Below, in pieces: positions 49,613-60,538 of a stretch of DNA of 64,000 bases (its first letter is position 1; each line of letters begins with the position of its first letter). The notes beneath the pieces were generated by a model. It had not been told where the DNA came from and did no database searches. It saw only the letters and a list, made by a program, of their open reading frames with translations. This stretch comes from Rapana venosa (taxonomy: Eukaryota > Mollusca > Gastropoda > Neogastropoda > Muricidae). A program made the translations under genes and the position numbers. The stretch lies in contig CM054159.1 in assembly GCA_028751875.1 (NCBI GenBank), positions 13,897,046 through 13,961,045 on the forward strand, given 5' to 3'.

Positions 49613-49620
49613 TTCCTGTT
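49503..49620. repeat. TG, TGAG and CG dinucleotide tract
   Basis: TGTGTG followed by TGAGTGAG repeats (about 49538-49570), then a CGCGCGCGCGCG run (about 49578-49597) and TGTGTG. Alternating purine-pyrimidine runs of this kind can form Z-DNA. Confidence 0.85.
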
Positions 49621-49739
49621 TATGTGTACATACGTCTAATTTTTTTAAAAAAGCATGTTAACAAATTCATACAGTACAGCTTCTTATCCAACAACCAGAT
49701 TAGAGCTTACAATCACACGTATATTATTATGTTCACGCG

Positions 49740-49895
49740 TCTGTGATTTGTGATTTGTGTTTGTTGGGTTGGTTGCCGTTTAGTTGTTGTTGTTTGTTGT
49801 TTTTTGTTTCTTTGTTTGTTTTTTGTTTGTTTGTGGTTTTTTTTGGTGTGTGTGTGTGTTTGTTATTTATTGGGGGGAGGGGGGGGGGGGGGGAC
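49740..49895. repeat. TTTG-rich tract with poly-G run
   Basis: GTTTGTTT-type low complexity passing to a G run at about 49870-49893. The short open frames here are repeat shadows. Confidence 0.7.
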
Positions 49896-50480
49896 GCTGC
49901 TCTTCTTTAACGTTCTTATCCCACTGTTCCCACGTCGTTGTATTTCTTCTATCTCTTCTCCCAAACCATAGCCACCGTCGTTATCTTGCATTCTGAGGGT
50001 CGGGGAGCCCATGAATGTCAGGCTGCCGTGGGACCACCTGCCAGAGAAGCCCTGCACTGCTCTGCTGCCGGCTCACCTCGGTGTTCTTCAGTGTCGCCTG
50101 TTCTGAAGTAACCTACTCAGGATAGCACCTACTATGCCCGCTGCTGACGACAGTAGTAGCTCAGTCGCGTAGCCAGCCTGAGCAAGATGGTAAAGCGACC
50201 ACCGCAACGTCCTTCTAAACCAGCTTCCTAAAGTCTCTTTCCCTAAAAGCTTTGATACAAAGTCACCATAGGCACAGAAAACCTAAACTGTGGTTACCAT
50301 GAAACCAGAGCAACCAAGGCCGCCGAATCAGAGACAAGTTGGTTTTTTTTACTGCATAATGATTAACGAAGATGATGAAACAATTTTGCGATAAAATCGC
50401 ATGTGCTTTGAGACTATGTGACCGGACTAGCACACTATACTTCCTCTCATAATATAACCCTGTGCCATAGAGATACAAAC
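49896..50480. other. No recognisable feature
   Basis: Mixed composition with no convincing open frame and no repeat that I recognise. Confidence 0.5.
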
Positions 50481-50504
50481 ACTAGGTAATGCTAAGCAAT
50501 ACTC

Positions 50505-50706
50505 TCAAACTCGCATGTATATAACAGAAATGAAGCTCGACTGTATTGTCCCACTCTTTCGAATGATCCCATAGCACACACTTCTCTGGGTAGAAAGTAG
50601 AAAACAGCCAAAAGTCGACAAATTCGTATGATTTTTTTTGTGGGATTCGAACCGGTGATCTTTCCAGTCTATAGCCCAAGGCACTAACCACTGCGCCATG
50701 GCGGCT
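50505..50706 (-). repeat. tRNA-derived SINE head (SINE-D)
   Basis: On the minus strand 50703-50640 reads CGCCATGGCGCAGTGGTTAG, with an A-box-like TGGCGCAGTGGTTA, and ends GGTTCGAATCCCA, a perfect B-box core, at 50640-50654. Spacing is tRNA-like, but I cannot fold a proper anticodon stem, and an A-rich string follows immediately. I call a tRNA-derived element rather than a tRNA gene. The extent of the body (to about 50505) is uncertain. Confidence 0.65.
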
Positions 50707-50802
50707 GTTGCGTCTGAGATTACTTACGTACCTATGTGAGCGCATGCTCTCCACTGGCACTTATAATTGGACATGTATCTCTCTGGCAGGCGATCTCCAG
50801 AG

Positions 50803-51140
50803 AGCGAAGAAGAAAAAGAAGAAGAAGAAGCAGAAGCAGAAGCAGAAGAAGAAGAAGGAGAAAGAAGAAGATGAAGAAGAAGAAGAAGAAGAAGAAGAAG
50901 AAGAAGAAGAAGAAGAGAAGAAAAGAAGAAGAAGAAGAAGAAGAAGAAGAAGAAGAAGAAGAAGCAGAAGAAGATAGAAGGAGAAGAAGAAGAAGAAGAA
51001 GAAGAAGAAGAAGGAAGAAGAAGAAGAGAGGAGTGGAGAGAGAGAGATCGAGAGAGATGAGAGAGAAGAGAGAGAGAGAAGAGAGAGAGAGAGGAAGAGG
51101 AGAGGATAGAGAGAAAGAGAGGAAAGAGAGAGAGAGAAAC
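50803..51140. repeat. GAA tract passing into GA tract
   Basis: GAAGAAGAA with AGCAGAAGCAGAAG interruptions to about 51027, then GAGAGA. The composition resembles the tracts at 1-13227, but the flanks do not match the satellite unit. All open frames are repeat shadows. Confidence 0.92.
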
Positions 51141-51292
51141 TAGAATACAAATGAGGTTGGATGAATATGTCAGAAGCTTCTTTTCACCAGGCCCTCGTGA
51201 AATAAAGAAAACAAACTTAAAGACGCCTGCAATCATATACACACGGTTTAATCACGTAATTGTCTATGCGATCAACTGATAACATTTCCAGA

Positions 51293-51295
51293 GAA

Positions 51296-51354
<59 letters not shown>

Positions 51355-51415
51355 AGAGATGAGAGTGGAGAGAGGAGGAGGAGAGAGAGAGAGAGACGCA
51401 CTCACACGCACACGC

Positions 51416-51452
<37 letters not shown>

Positions 51453-51455
51453 GAA
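51293..51455. repeat. GA then CA microsatellites
   Basis: (GA)n at about 51298-51395 followed by CACACGCACACG and (CA)n to about 51450. Confidence 0.93.
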
Positions 51456-51574
51456 AAGCATACAGAACAACGTATATATCGACAGATATTTTATACATTT
51501 CTACATTTATTTCGAGGTCATTGGAATATGCACTCACCCAGTCCCCGTCGCATGCAGTTTTGTACATTTTGTCA

Positions 51575-51780
51575 TCCATTTTGATTGATTGAGAGAGACA
51601 TAGATAGATAAGACAGACAGACAGACAGACAGACAGATGTACGATTGATGGATCGATTGATTGAAAGAGAGATAGAGGGAGAGACAAACACACAGACATA
51701 CGTACGATTGATTGATCGATTGATTGAGAGATAAACAGACAGACACAGACAGACACAGACAGACAGAGGCGGAGAGTCAG
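51575..51780. repeat. Degenerate GATA/GACA and GATTGATT repeats
   Basis: GACAGACAGACAGACA (about 51610-51638) and two related GATTGATCGATTGATTGA blocks with flanking GACAGACA sequence. The two halves look like an old internal duplication. Confidence 0.8.
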
Positions 51781-52040
51781 AAACAGAGATAGTTTATTCC
51801 ATCACCGTCACCGATCCCTCAGATTCCGAATTCTTTGGGGGCGCCTTCGATAAGCTTTGTCAACCACCTTTCTCCAGTCCTCTCGTCTCTCAGCCACCCT
51901 CAGGGTGTTTCACGAGGTCATAAACCTGCTTGCTCTCTAAAGAAAAGGGATGTCACAGACTGCACGACGATGACAGAAAACGGTAAGATTGGTTTCTATT
52001 CAAATAGATCTTTACCGTTCAAAGCCCAAGCAGCAGGCGA

Positions 52041-52400
52041 TTATTATTTTTTTTTAATCTATTTTATTATATTCTTTCATATCGAGGATAATGAAATAAG
52101 CACTTATGTGCTTTCTTTACATCCAGTCTCCGTGTGTATGCGGTTTTGTAAATTGTGTCATCTGTTCCCACCGGCACACAATGGCCTACTCTTTCGAAAA
52201 GCGGAACAGGATTTAAGGTGTGCGCACGATGTTCTATGGGGCCTCGGTTTATAGTCTCATCTGAAGGACTTTTAGGGAGAGTGGAGTCTGCACTGATGTT
52301 AACTCCAGGGATAAAATATCCCCCCCCCTTGAACGGGACTCGAACCCGGGTCGTCAGATTGCGAGCGCAATGTTCTAACCACTAGGCTATCCCGTCCCCC
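52041..52400 (-). repeat. SINE-B: nearly complete tRNA-derived SINE
   Basis: On the minus strand it starts at 52400 with GGGGACGGGATAGCCTAGTG (A-box TAGCCTAGTGGTTA at 52390-52377) and has B-box GGGTTCGAGTCCC at 52348-52336. The body includes CCTTCAGATGAGACTATAAA, GAAAGAGTAGGCCATTGTGT and CACACGGAGACTGGATGTAA, and the end is AT-rich (CGATATGAAAGAATATAATA). This is the only copy in the window with both promoter boxes and tail. The other SINE-B matches are 3' fragments. Confidence 0.88.
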
Positions 52401-52755
52401 TATCCCCGATCAAAACGATTGTGAAGCTGTCACTGACTGTGATCACTGCTTGTTGAGGTGTGCTGCTGACTGACTTTCTGTTTCACAATCTGTCGCCATT
52501 GATTGTGTCCTAAAATGTGTGCAGCTTTGTTTCTTTGGATTCAGGGCGGGAAAAAAAGTTTCTGTCATTTGCTTGATTAGGTTGATTCTGTCCTTGGTTG
52601 ACCTGACAACCAGTTTGTCTTAGCCTCTGTCATTAATCAGGGTTGTCAGCTGCTGATGTCAGCGACGTGTCAATGCATGTGTCAAAAATGTTGGGTTTTT
52701 TATTAAAACATTAAAGATCATTATCATGTGGGGGATTGTCTTTTTGGCAACGTCC
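52401..52755. other. No recognisable feature
   Basis: Sequence between two SINEs with no open frame or repeat recognised. Confidence 0.5.
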
Positions 52756-53265
52756 TGGAGGTGGTCTAGAGGTTATGCCCCTGCCTAGAAAGCGAAAAGT
52801 CTGGGTTTGAAGTCTGCAGTGGTTCGATCCCCGTTTGCGCCCAAAATCCACCGCCCCTCCCCCCCCCCCTCGTCTACTAGACCGTGAGTAGTGGTCTGGG
52901 TGCTAGTCTTTCGGATGAGATGATAAATCCGAGGTCCCGTGTGTTACACATAATCATTTAGCGCACGTAAAAGAACCCATGGCAACAAGAGAGCTGCCCC
53001 TGGAAAAAAATTTGTAGAAAAACCGTCACTCTGGTAGGGAACAAATGCAGTTGCAGACAGGAAAAAGAAAAGAAAAAATGGGGGGGGTTGCTTTGTGGGG
53101 GCTGCTCTCCTCAGGGGAAAACCCCTTTTTCCCACATAGAAAATTTGTCGTTTTTAAAAGTGGTATACAATAAAAAAATACAATACTACAATACAGTCTA
53201 AATGGATACGAACAAAAAAAAGGAATACAATGCGAAAATACATGAAATAAATGAAATACAACGTA
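52755..53265 (+). repeat. SINE-C: long tRNA-derived SINE
   Basis: The A-box-like TGGTCTAGAGGTTA is at about 52762-52775 and the B-box GGTTCGATCCC at about 52821-52831. The spacing is that of a tRNA with a long variable arm. A conserved body follows: TCTTTCGGATGAGATGATAA, CGCACGTAAAAGAACCCATG, CAACAAGAGAGCTG, then the GGGGCTGCTCTCCTCAGGGG segment. The tail is rich in ATACAATA-type repeats. The same order is seen at 63485-63910. Homopolymers inside it look unreliable. Confidence 0.85.
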
Positions 53266-53339
53266 CAACAATTATTGTCCTTCAAAGGATGTAAAAAAAA
53301 ATCGCTGAAGTGGGGTTTTGGCTGCCTGTGTGGGGGTTT

Positions 53340-53475
53340 TTAAGAAAGTCCATACACCTCCATCCACACCCACATACACACACCATACACACCAAACACA
53401 CACACACACGCACAGCAACAACACAAACAACACACAACACACACACCCACACAACAACCACACACCCCTTCTTAG
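53340..53475. repeat. CA-rich microsatellite
   Basis: CACACACC and ACAACACACAAC-type sequence; the open frames here are shadows. Confidence 0.85.
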
Positions 53476-53559
53476 TGTGGACTTGGGGTATGCAGTATCC
53501 CCGGGCGTTATGAGAACGGTTCGTTTTTTTCGGGTGATTCTAATGTTGGAGTTTTTGGG

Positions 53560-53780
53560 GAAACATTTATTTTTTATTTATTTTTTTTATTTTTTTTTCT
53601 TTTATCTTTATTTTTTTATACAGGAAAATAAAATAAGCACTTGTGTTTTTTTTTAACATCCATTCCCCGTGGATGCTTTATGTAGATTTGTATCCCTTCC
53701 ACCGGCACAAAGGGCCCTATCTTACAAAAAAGCGGAAAGGTTTTAACTGTGCGCAAAATGTTCTGCGTGGTTCGCAACAG
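53560..53780 (-). repeat. SINE-B 3' fragment
   Basis: T-rich tail, then AAATAAGCACTTGTG, CATCCATTCCCCGTGGATGC, CACCGGCACAAAGGGCCC and AAGCGGAAAGGTTTTAACTG, in SINE-B order. The head is absent. Confidence 0.75.
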
Positions 53781-53879
53781 GGGAAACAAACAACAACAAA
53801 AACAACAACAGGAGGAAACCCAGCGTAGTAATAAACAACAACAACGCTTTCGGAGGGAAAAAACCTTTGTCCAGGGTTG

Positions 53880-54545
53880 ACCCAAGTTTCAAATGTATCG
53901 TTGTTTGTTGTTTGTTTTTTTTGTTGCAGGTACTTCTTTTTTTTCTAAAAATTCTGTTTTGCAATCGATACAAAAAATTTCCCGTCTTTATAAACGCTTT
54001 GAAACATCCCTTTTGTATCCGAAGTCCCCTTGGGTGAGTATAAAACCGAGACCCCTGTGATCCCCCCCAGAACATCTTTCGCCCCAAACTGGTAAATTTT
54101 TTTTTGAAAAAAATTTTGTTGAAAAAAAAAAGGGGGGGGAGAAAAAAGAATTTTTTGGGGGTTTTTTTTTGGGGTTTGGTGTTTTTTGGGGGGGGTTGGT
54201 TTGTTGTGTTGATTTCTTTTCCCCTTGTTTTTTGGGTTGGGGAAGTGAAAGAAATGTTTTGAAAAAAAAAGAAAAAAGTTTTCCCTTTTTGATAAAAAAA
54301 AAAATTTTAAAAATTAATTTTTAAAAAAAAAAAAAAAAAATTTTTTTTTAAATCCTTGGAGGTTTTTAAAATTGGTTTTGAACCTTAAAAAAATTTTGGA
54401 CACGTAACTGTTTTTTTTTGAAAGGAGGTTTGTGTGGGAAAAAAAAAAAAAATTAAAACCCCCAAAAGGGGGGATAAAAAAAAAGGGGGATTTTTTATTG
54501 TATAAAAAAAAAAAAAACTGAAATAAATAAAATAAATTGGGGAAT
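53880..54545. other. Homopolymer-rich, low-complexity (probably poor consensus)
   Basis: Long runs of A, T and G with little other content (for example 54100-54180 and 54290-54350). I see no gene. The texture resembles 57800-58600 and suggests low-quality consensus rather than biology. Confidence 0.7.
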
Positions 54546-54603
54546 CGCCGTGAACCACAGGTACGTGTGGACTGGGAAGTGTGAGTGTAGTTTCAAGTAT
54601 GCG

Positions 54604-54615
54604 TATGTCTGTCTG

Positions 54616-54703
<88 letters not shown>

Positions 54704-54800
54704 CCTACCTACCTACCTATCTATCTATCTATCTACCTACCTATCTATCTATCTATATACCTATCTCTCTCTCTCTCTATTTTTATATATATATATTATA

Positions 54801-54842
<42 letters not shown>
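54604..54842. repeat. GATA-type (CTAT)n array with CTAC variants, CT and TA tracts
   Basis: (GTCT) then a long CTATCTAT array, CTACCTAC variants at about 54700-54740, (CT)n at about 54766-54778 and (TA)n at about 54784-54841. Confidence 0.95.
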
Positions 54843-54843
<1 letters not shown>

Positions 54844-54845
54844 AT

Positions 54846-55140
54846 AAAGGTACAAGTGTCCCACATAACCTATGTCATCGTAGGGGAGCGAGGAGTCAGA
54901 CACCTCAGCTTTTCAAGTGGCCAGCATATTGAGGGCGGCGTCCATCTCCTCTTCTTTACCTTTCTCTGACCCTAAAAGAGGGCAGGTACCCGTTTACAGC
55001 TGGGTGGACTGTGGTGGAACTGTTCTGAAGCCAAGGCGCGCAAAAGACCACCCATCCAAGAGGTAACCACGCTCGATGCTGCTTATTAACCTTGGCTGGG
55101 GGAGAAGCGAGCTGCTTCGACCACTGAGCTATCCCGACCC
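54846..55140 (-). repeat. SINE-A, diverged copy
   Basis: Head at 55140 (GGGTCGGGATAGCTCAGTGG on the minus strand), 5S-like segment near 55030-55095, body with GTAAACGGGTACCTGCCC, and a short GTACCTTT-type tail. It carries more indels than the other three copies. It abuts the TA array. Confidence 0.85.
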
Positions 55141-55790
55141 TAGGGCAGATTTGGCTGCACACCGGTATTAAAAAATCACTCTTTTCCTTCTGTTTTTCTA
55201 TGTGATTCTTACATTCATACCGCACGTACTAAGCCATCCACAGAAAAAAAACACACACTTTTTGTGAAAGACTAGCCTCTCACTCAAAACTCATGTGATT
55301 TTGAACAAATTTGGTAGGTTTGAATTTTTAAATTTTTTTCCAGCAAACACTGTAATCCCTCAGTCCTTTGTTTTCTGCTAGCTTTCTTACCGCAAATAAT
55401 CATGCGCGAGGTCAACACTGTAGGAATACAGGCAATCCTCATTTGATGATTACTTCCAACTTCCTTGTGACTACCTGGTATTTGCTCTATGTCCTCAATC
55501 CCCCCAAACAAGTGCACAGTCCATTTTTTCACACTTTAAAAAAAAGTAAAAATCACCAACATTTTTCCCCACTCGCACTCTATAGAAGATACTACGTGAC
55601 CCCCAAAGTAATACCGATGTGTAGCCTTACTCCCATGAAATTCGGGCTGCTCTCTCTTTTGTAGAGTGCATCACAACGGAAAAGTAGGGCACTCTTGGAA
55701 GAAGAGGCCTGGTAAAAATAGGAAGGTATGTTGACCATGCATCTAGTTCCCTGAAAAGGTATATTTGCAAAAAAGCGGATGGCATTTGAA
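55141..55790. other. No recognisable feature
   Basis: Mixed composition. Short open frames exist on both strands without recognisable domains. Confidence 0.5.
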
Positions 55791-55791
55791 G

Positions 55792-55792
<1 letters not shown>

Positions 55793-55828
<36 letters not shown>

Positions 55829-55897
55829 GCACGCACGCACGCACACACGCTGACACACGCACGCATGCACGCACACACACACGCTTACACACGCACG

Positions 55898-55937
<40 letters not shown>

Positions 55938-55960
55938 CACTCAAACACACGCGCGCACAC
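55793..55960. repeat. CA microsatellite with CGCA variants
   Basis: (CA)n interspersed with CACGCACG repeats; open frames of C/V or H/T are shadows. Confidence 0.93.
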
Positions 55961-55964
55961 ACCC

Positions 55965-56400
55965 ACACACCATCCACATCCATACACGCCTGCTTGTGGG
56001 CGTTGGTACACGCTTGTGCGTGCGTGCACGAGTGTGTACGCGCGCGCGAGCGCGTATGTGCGTGCGTGTATGCGCATGCACATATGTTTAGGTATGCGCG
56101 TGTATGTGTACTCGGGAGGAGGGGGGCAGTTTTACAAAAGAGACAGGCACATACATAGGAAAGAAGATAACACAGAGCACAGCAACAGAAGCTTATCACA
56201 CCCACAGCAGCAGAAGAGACACACAAACACCAGCAGCATGGGGTTCGTCTTTCAACTTTGGACACTGCAGGTGTCCTGCTGGTTCCCCCCACCTTACCCA
56301 GTGTGTGTGTGTGTGTGTGTGTGTGGGTGTGTGTGTGTGTGTGTGTAACCCTATACTGTTACGGTTTTTCACTTGCAGAGAGATACAGGTAGGTAGGAGG
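55965..56400. repeat. Local duplicated block, copy 1
   Basis: Shares with 57040-57625, in order: GGGCGTTGGTACACGC, ATATGTTTAGGTATGCGCGT, GTATGTGTACTCGGG, AAAAGAGACAGGCACATA, the AGCTTATCACACCCACAGCA unit (one copy here), CACCAGCAGCATGGGGTTC, a TG microsatellite and a CCCTATACTGTTA...TTTTC motif. Confidence 0.88.
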
Positions 56401-56404
56401 TTGG

Positions 56405-56580
56405 GGGGGGAGGGGGGGAGGGAGAGAGAGAGAGAGGGGGGAGAGAGGGGGGGAAGGAGATAGAGGGAGAGAGAGAGGGAGAGAGGGGGGAGGAGAGGGG
56501 GAAAAAGAGAGGGAGTAGAGGGGGGATAGAGAAAGAGAGAGATAGGGAGAGGGAGGGAGAAGAGGGAGAGAGAACTCGAA
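56405..56580. repeat. GA/GGA-rich microsatellite
   Basis: GGGGGAGAGAGAG-type sequence; no gene. Confidence 0.9.
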
Positions 56581-56719
56581 ACTCGAACTCGAATGTTTTA
56601 ATGAGGATAATTGGATAAGCCAGGGGCTTCTTTAACACCAGGTCCTCAAAAAAAAACAACCAAAAAAACCAACAACAACAACAACAAACAAAGACATAAA
56701 AACAAAAGGCAAACAAACA

Positions 56720-56725
56720 TGTATG

Positions 56726-56773
<48 letters not shown>

Positions 56774-56950
56774 AGGGAGCGAGAGAGAGAGGAGAGAGAG
56801 GAGACAGAGGAGGGGGAGGGAGGGAGAGAGAGAGAGGAAGATAGAAAGAGAGAGAGAAAGAGAGAAAAAGAGAGGGGAAGAGAAGAGAGAGAGAGAATGA
56901 GAGAGGAGAGGAGAGAGAGAGAGCAGAGACAGAGACAGAGACAGAGATGT
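56720..56950. repeat. GA microsatellite
   Basis: Long (GA)n with AGGGAG and GACAGA variants; poly-R/E and S/L frames are shadows. Confidence 0.93.
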
Positions 56951-57039
56951 TGGTTTGAATGCAGGTGTGCCTATCACCAAGTAGTGAATGGACATTAAAG
57001 AAAACCAAACAAAACAAACACACGCATGCACACATTAAC

Positions 57040-57625
57040 ATACAACCCATCCTCACCCATACATGCATGTGTGCGGGCGTTGGTACGCGCATGCGCTTGT
57101 GCGTGCGTGTGTACATGCGTGCGCGAACCGTTGTGGGCGTGTATGCTTGTGCGCATATGTTTAAGTATGCGCGTGTATGTGTACTCGGGGATGGGGGGGG
57201 GGCAGTTTACAAAAGAGACAGGCACATAGGTAGGAAAGAAAATCACACAGAGCACAGCAGCAGAAGCTTATCACACCCACAGCAACAGAAGCTTATCACA
57301 CCTACAGCAGCAGAAGCTTATCACACCCACAGCAGCAGAAGCTTATCACACCCACAGCAACAGAAGCTTATCACACCCACAGAAGCAGAAGCTTATCACA
57401 CCCACAGCAACAGAAGAAGACACACACACCAGCAGCATGGGGTTCTCTTTCAACTTCCAACACTTCAGGTTCCTGTGGTTCCCCCACCTTACCTGTGTGT
57501 GTTGTGGTGTGTGTGTGTGTATACCCTATACTGTTAGGGTTTTCGTGCTAGAGTGATTTAAGTTGGTGTGTGTTTGTGGTGTGTGTGGGTGTAACACTAT
57601 GTTAGGGTTTTCACATGGGAGTAAG
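57040..57625. repeat. Local duplicated block, copy 2
   Basis: Paralogue of 55965-56400 with the same landmark order, differing mainly by expansion of the 25-base unit and of the TG tract. Confidence 0.88.
57263..57412. repeat. 25-base minisatellite, six copies
   Basis: Units of GAAGCTTATCACACCCACAG plus CAACA/CAGCA start at 57263, 57288, 57313, 57338, 57363 and 57388. Because 25 is not a multiple of 3, the translated open frame cycles through three frames, arguing against coding. Confidence 0.92.
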
Positions 57626-57639
57626 TAGGAGATTGGGAG

Positions 57640-58462
57640 GGAAGTGGAGGAGAGAGAGGGGGGGAGCGAGAGAGGGGATGAGAGAGAGGGGGGAGAGGAG
57701 GGGGGAGAGGAGAGAGGGAGAGGGAGGGAGAGGGAGAGAGAGAGATGGGAGGGAGAGGGGGAGGGAGGGGGGGAGGGGAGGGAGAGAGACGAGAGGGAGT
57801 AAAAAGGGAGAAAAAGGGGGAAAAAAGGGGGGGAAAAAGGGGGGGAAGAGAAAAAGGGGAAAAGGGGGGGGAAAAAAAAGGAAAAGGACAAGGAAAAAAG
57901 AGGGGAAAGGGGAAAGGGAAGGGGGGGAAAAAAGGGAAGGAAAAAAAAAAAAAAAAAAAAAAATTTCCCCCCCCCCAAAAAACCCAAACCCCCCCCAAAA
58001 ATTTCCCCCCCCAAAAGGGGGGCGTTTTTTTTGGGGCGGCCCTTTTTGGTTTGGGGGATGGTGGGGGAGGGGGCATTAAAAGAGGATGGCCCCGGGGGGG
58101 TTTCAAGAGGAAAAGGGAAAAAACCCCAAAAAAAGTTTAAAACCCCACGAAACAAAAGTTTTAACACCACGCAAAAGTTTCCCCCCAAAAGAAAAAAAAA
58201 ACCCCCGAAAACAGGGGTTTCCCCCCCCACACCAAAATTTCCCACCCACCCCGGGAAAAATTTTTCCCCCCCCGGGGTTCGTTTTCACTTGAAATCAGGT
58301 TTTTGGGGCCCCCCCCATTTTTTTGGTGGGGGGGGGGGGTTTTTTGGGGGGGGGGGGGGGGGGGGGGGGGGGTTTTTTTTTTTTCCCCCCCCCAAAAAAA
58401 AAAAAAAAAAAGGGGGGGGGGGGGGAAAAAAAGGGGGGGGGGGAGGGGGGGGGGGTGGAAAA

Positions 58463-58503
<41 letters not shown>

Positions 58504-58778
58504 AAAAAAAAAGGGGGGGGGGGGGGGGAGAAAAAAGGGGGGGAAAAGAAATTTTTAATTTTTTAAATTTTTTTTTTTTTTTTATACCCGGGTTTTAAAA
58601 AGAAAATTTTTTTTTCTTTTTCCCCGTTTTTGGGGGGTTTTGCAAAAATTGTATCTGTTCCCACTGGCACACACAATGGCCCCACTCTTCGAAACGGAAG
58701 AGATTTTTAAGTGTGGCAAGATGTTCTGGGGCGCCCCGGGGCTGGGTTTTAAAATCCCTCCCAAGGGGAGAGAGAGAA

Positions 58779-58815
<37 letters not shown>

Positions 58816-59313
58816 GAACTTCCCGAAATCTGAACTCTGAAAAGTTTTTAGACATCGGCCTTAGGCCACAAACCAAAAAAAGGGGGGGGGGGGGGGGGGT
58901 TACAAGGGAAAAGAACAAAGTTTCACAATGCAAATCAATTTTGATCATTGAAAAGCTTCATCTATTTATGTACACATATTCCCCGTCAAAAACTTTTTGG
59001 TTTTAAAAATTTGTAATATGTACGCTCACTATTCCCGTTTGATCTAAAACACCAGCAAAACTTCGAAAAAAAGAAAAGCGGGAAAAAATCCTAGAACATG
59101 GCTTGGTCGTGAATTAATTTAATTTTAACAGTCTGAATCAGCAATTTTTAAAAAGAAAACAAACAGTCAAAAAAACGAAAGACAAATAAACCCCCGTACT
59201 GTTTGTAATAACCGAAAAAGTGATTCATTTTTTGGTTAAAGATCCTAAATGGGTTTGAAATAGTCAGTAATATGTCTCCCTTTCCCAATTTTAATTATTT
59301 AAAAAAAATTTGA
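57640..59313. other. Low-quality, homopolymer-dominated sequence beside the gap
   Basis: GA/GGA repeats decay into long runs of G, A, C and T (for example 58330-58555). A recognisable SINE-B fragment at about 58640-58770 (CACTGGCACACACAATGGCC) shows that real sequence lies beneath. Open frames of G/K/F/P are shadows. Confidence 0.8.
58640..58770 (-). repeat. SINE-B fragment within low-quality sequence
   Basis: TGTATCTGTTCCCACTGGCA, ACTCTTCGAAACGG and AAGATGTTCTGGGGCGCC follow SINE-B order, with extra bases in homopolymers. Confidence 0.65.
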
Positions 59314-59813
59314 NNNNNNNNNNNNNNNNNNNNNNNNNNNNNNNNNNNNNNNNNNNNNNNNNNNNNNNNNNNNNNNNNNNNNNNNNNNNNNNNNNNNNNN
59401 NNNNNNNNNNNNNNNNNNNNNNNNNNNNNNNNNNNNNNNNNNNNNNNNNNNNNNNNNNNNNNNNNNNNNNNNNNNNNNNNNNNNNNNNNNNNNNNNNNNN
59501 NNNNNNNNNNNNNNNNNNNNNNNNNNNNNNNNNNNNNNNNNNNNNNNNNNNNNNNNNNNNNNNNNNNNNNNNNNNNNNNNNNNNNNNNNNNNNNNNNNNN
59601 NNNNNNNNNNNNNNNNNNNNNNNNNNNNNNNNNNNNNNNNNNNNNNNNNNNNNNNNNNNNNNNNNNNNNNNNNNNNNNNNNNNNNNNNNNNNNNNNNNNN
59701 NNNNNNNNNNNNNNNNNNNNNNNNNNNNNNNNNNNNNNNNNNNNNNNNNNNNNNNNNNNNNNNNNNNNNNNNNNNNNNNNNNNNNNNNNNNNNNNNNNNN
59801 NNNNNNNNNNNNN
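59314..59813. other. Assembly gap of exactly 500 N
   Basis: Five hundred unresolved bases. The round number suggests a placeholder rather than a measured length. Confidence 0.99.
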
Positions 59814-59818
59814 CCCCC

Positions 59819-60361
59819 CCTTCTCTCTCTCTCTCCCCTCTCCTCTTCATCTTGCTAGCTCAGTCAAAAGCTGTGTCAGGCCAAGGCTGACATGAAAAAG
59901 AAATGCTGGGTGTTTTTTTTATATTGGAAAAGATAATGGGTGGCACTGCTCTTGCGGTGATGCGCTCTCCTCAGGGGAGAGCGGCTCAAATCTTAGGCAG
60001 ATAAATCTGCCGTGATTTACAGAGATATAGAAATAGATGTAGCTAGCTACATATCGCATGTGGTCAACAGAGATTGTTTCATAACCACTGGTCTTTTCTT
60101 GTCTACTTCCTTCCAAATGCTTTCACTAACCGATACTGAACTGTAGGTTATCAGGAACACTTGGTGATTAGCTGAGCCGTTCAGGTTTGAGTAATGTCAC
60201 CTAAGGCATTGGGATTTGAGTCATGACAGACAACACTTTTTTTTCTTGCTGGGCATCCGTCACCTTGACCCCTAACTGGTAACGAATAATAATGATAATA
60301 ATAATAATAATAAATAGTAATTACAATTATGATAATAATAAATACTACTACTACTATTAGT

Positions 60362-60413
<52 letters not shown>

Positions 60414-60414
60414 G

Positions 60415-60473
<59 letters not shown>

Positions 60474-60502
60474 GATGATGATGATGATGATATAATAGTA
60501 TA

Positions 60503-60538
<36 letters not shown>

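Noticed and set aside
50640..50706. Functional tRNA gene
   Set aside because: A- and B-box-like motifs are present, but no good anticodon stem or paired acceptor stem could be drawn, and a T-rich run (A-rich on the minus strand) follows. A SINE head is more likely.
52330..52400. Functional tRNA gene on the minus strand
   Set aside because: Good A- and B-boxes, but the region continues into a repeat body found elsewhere, so it is the head of SINE-B.
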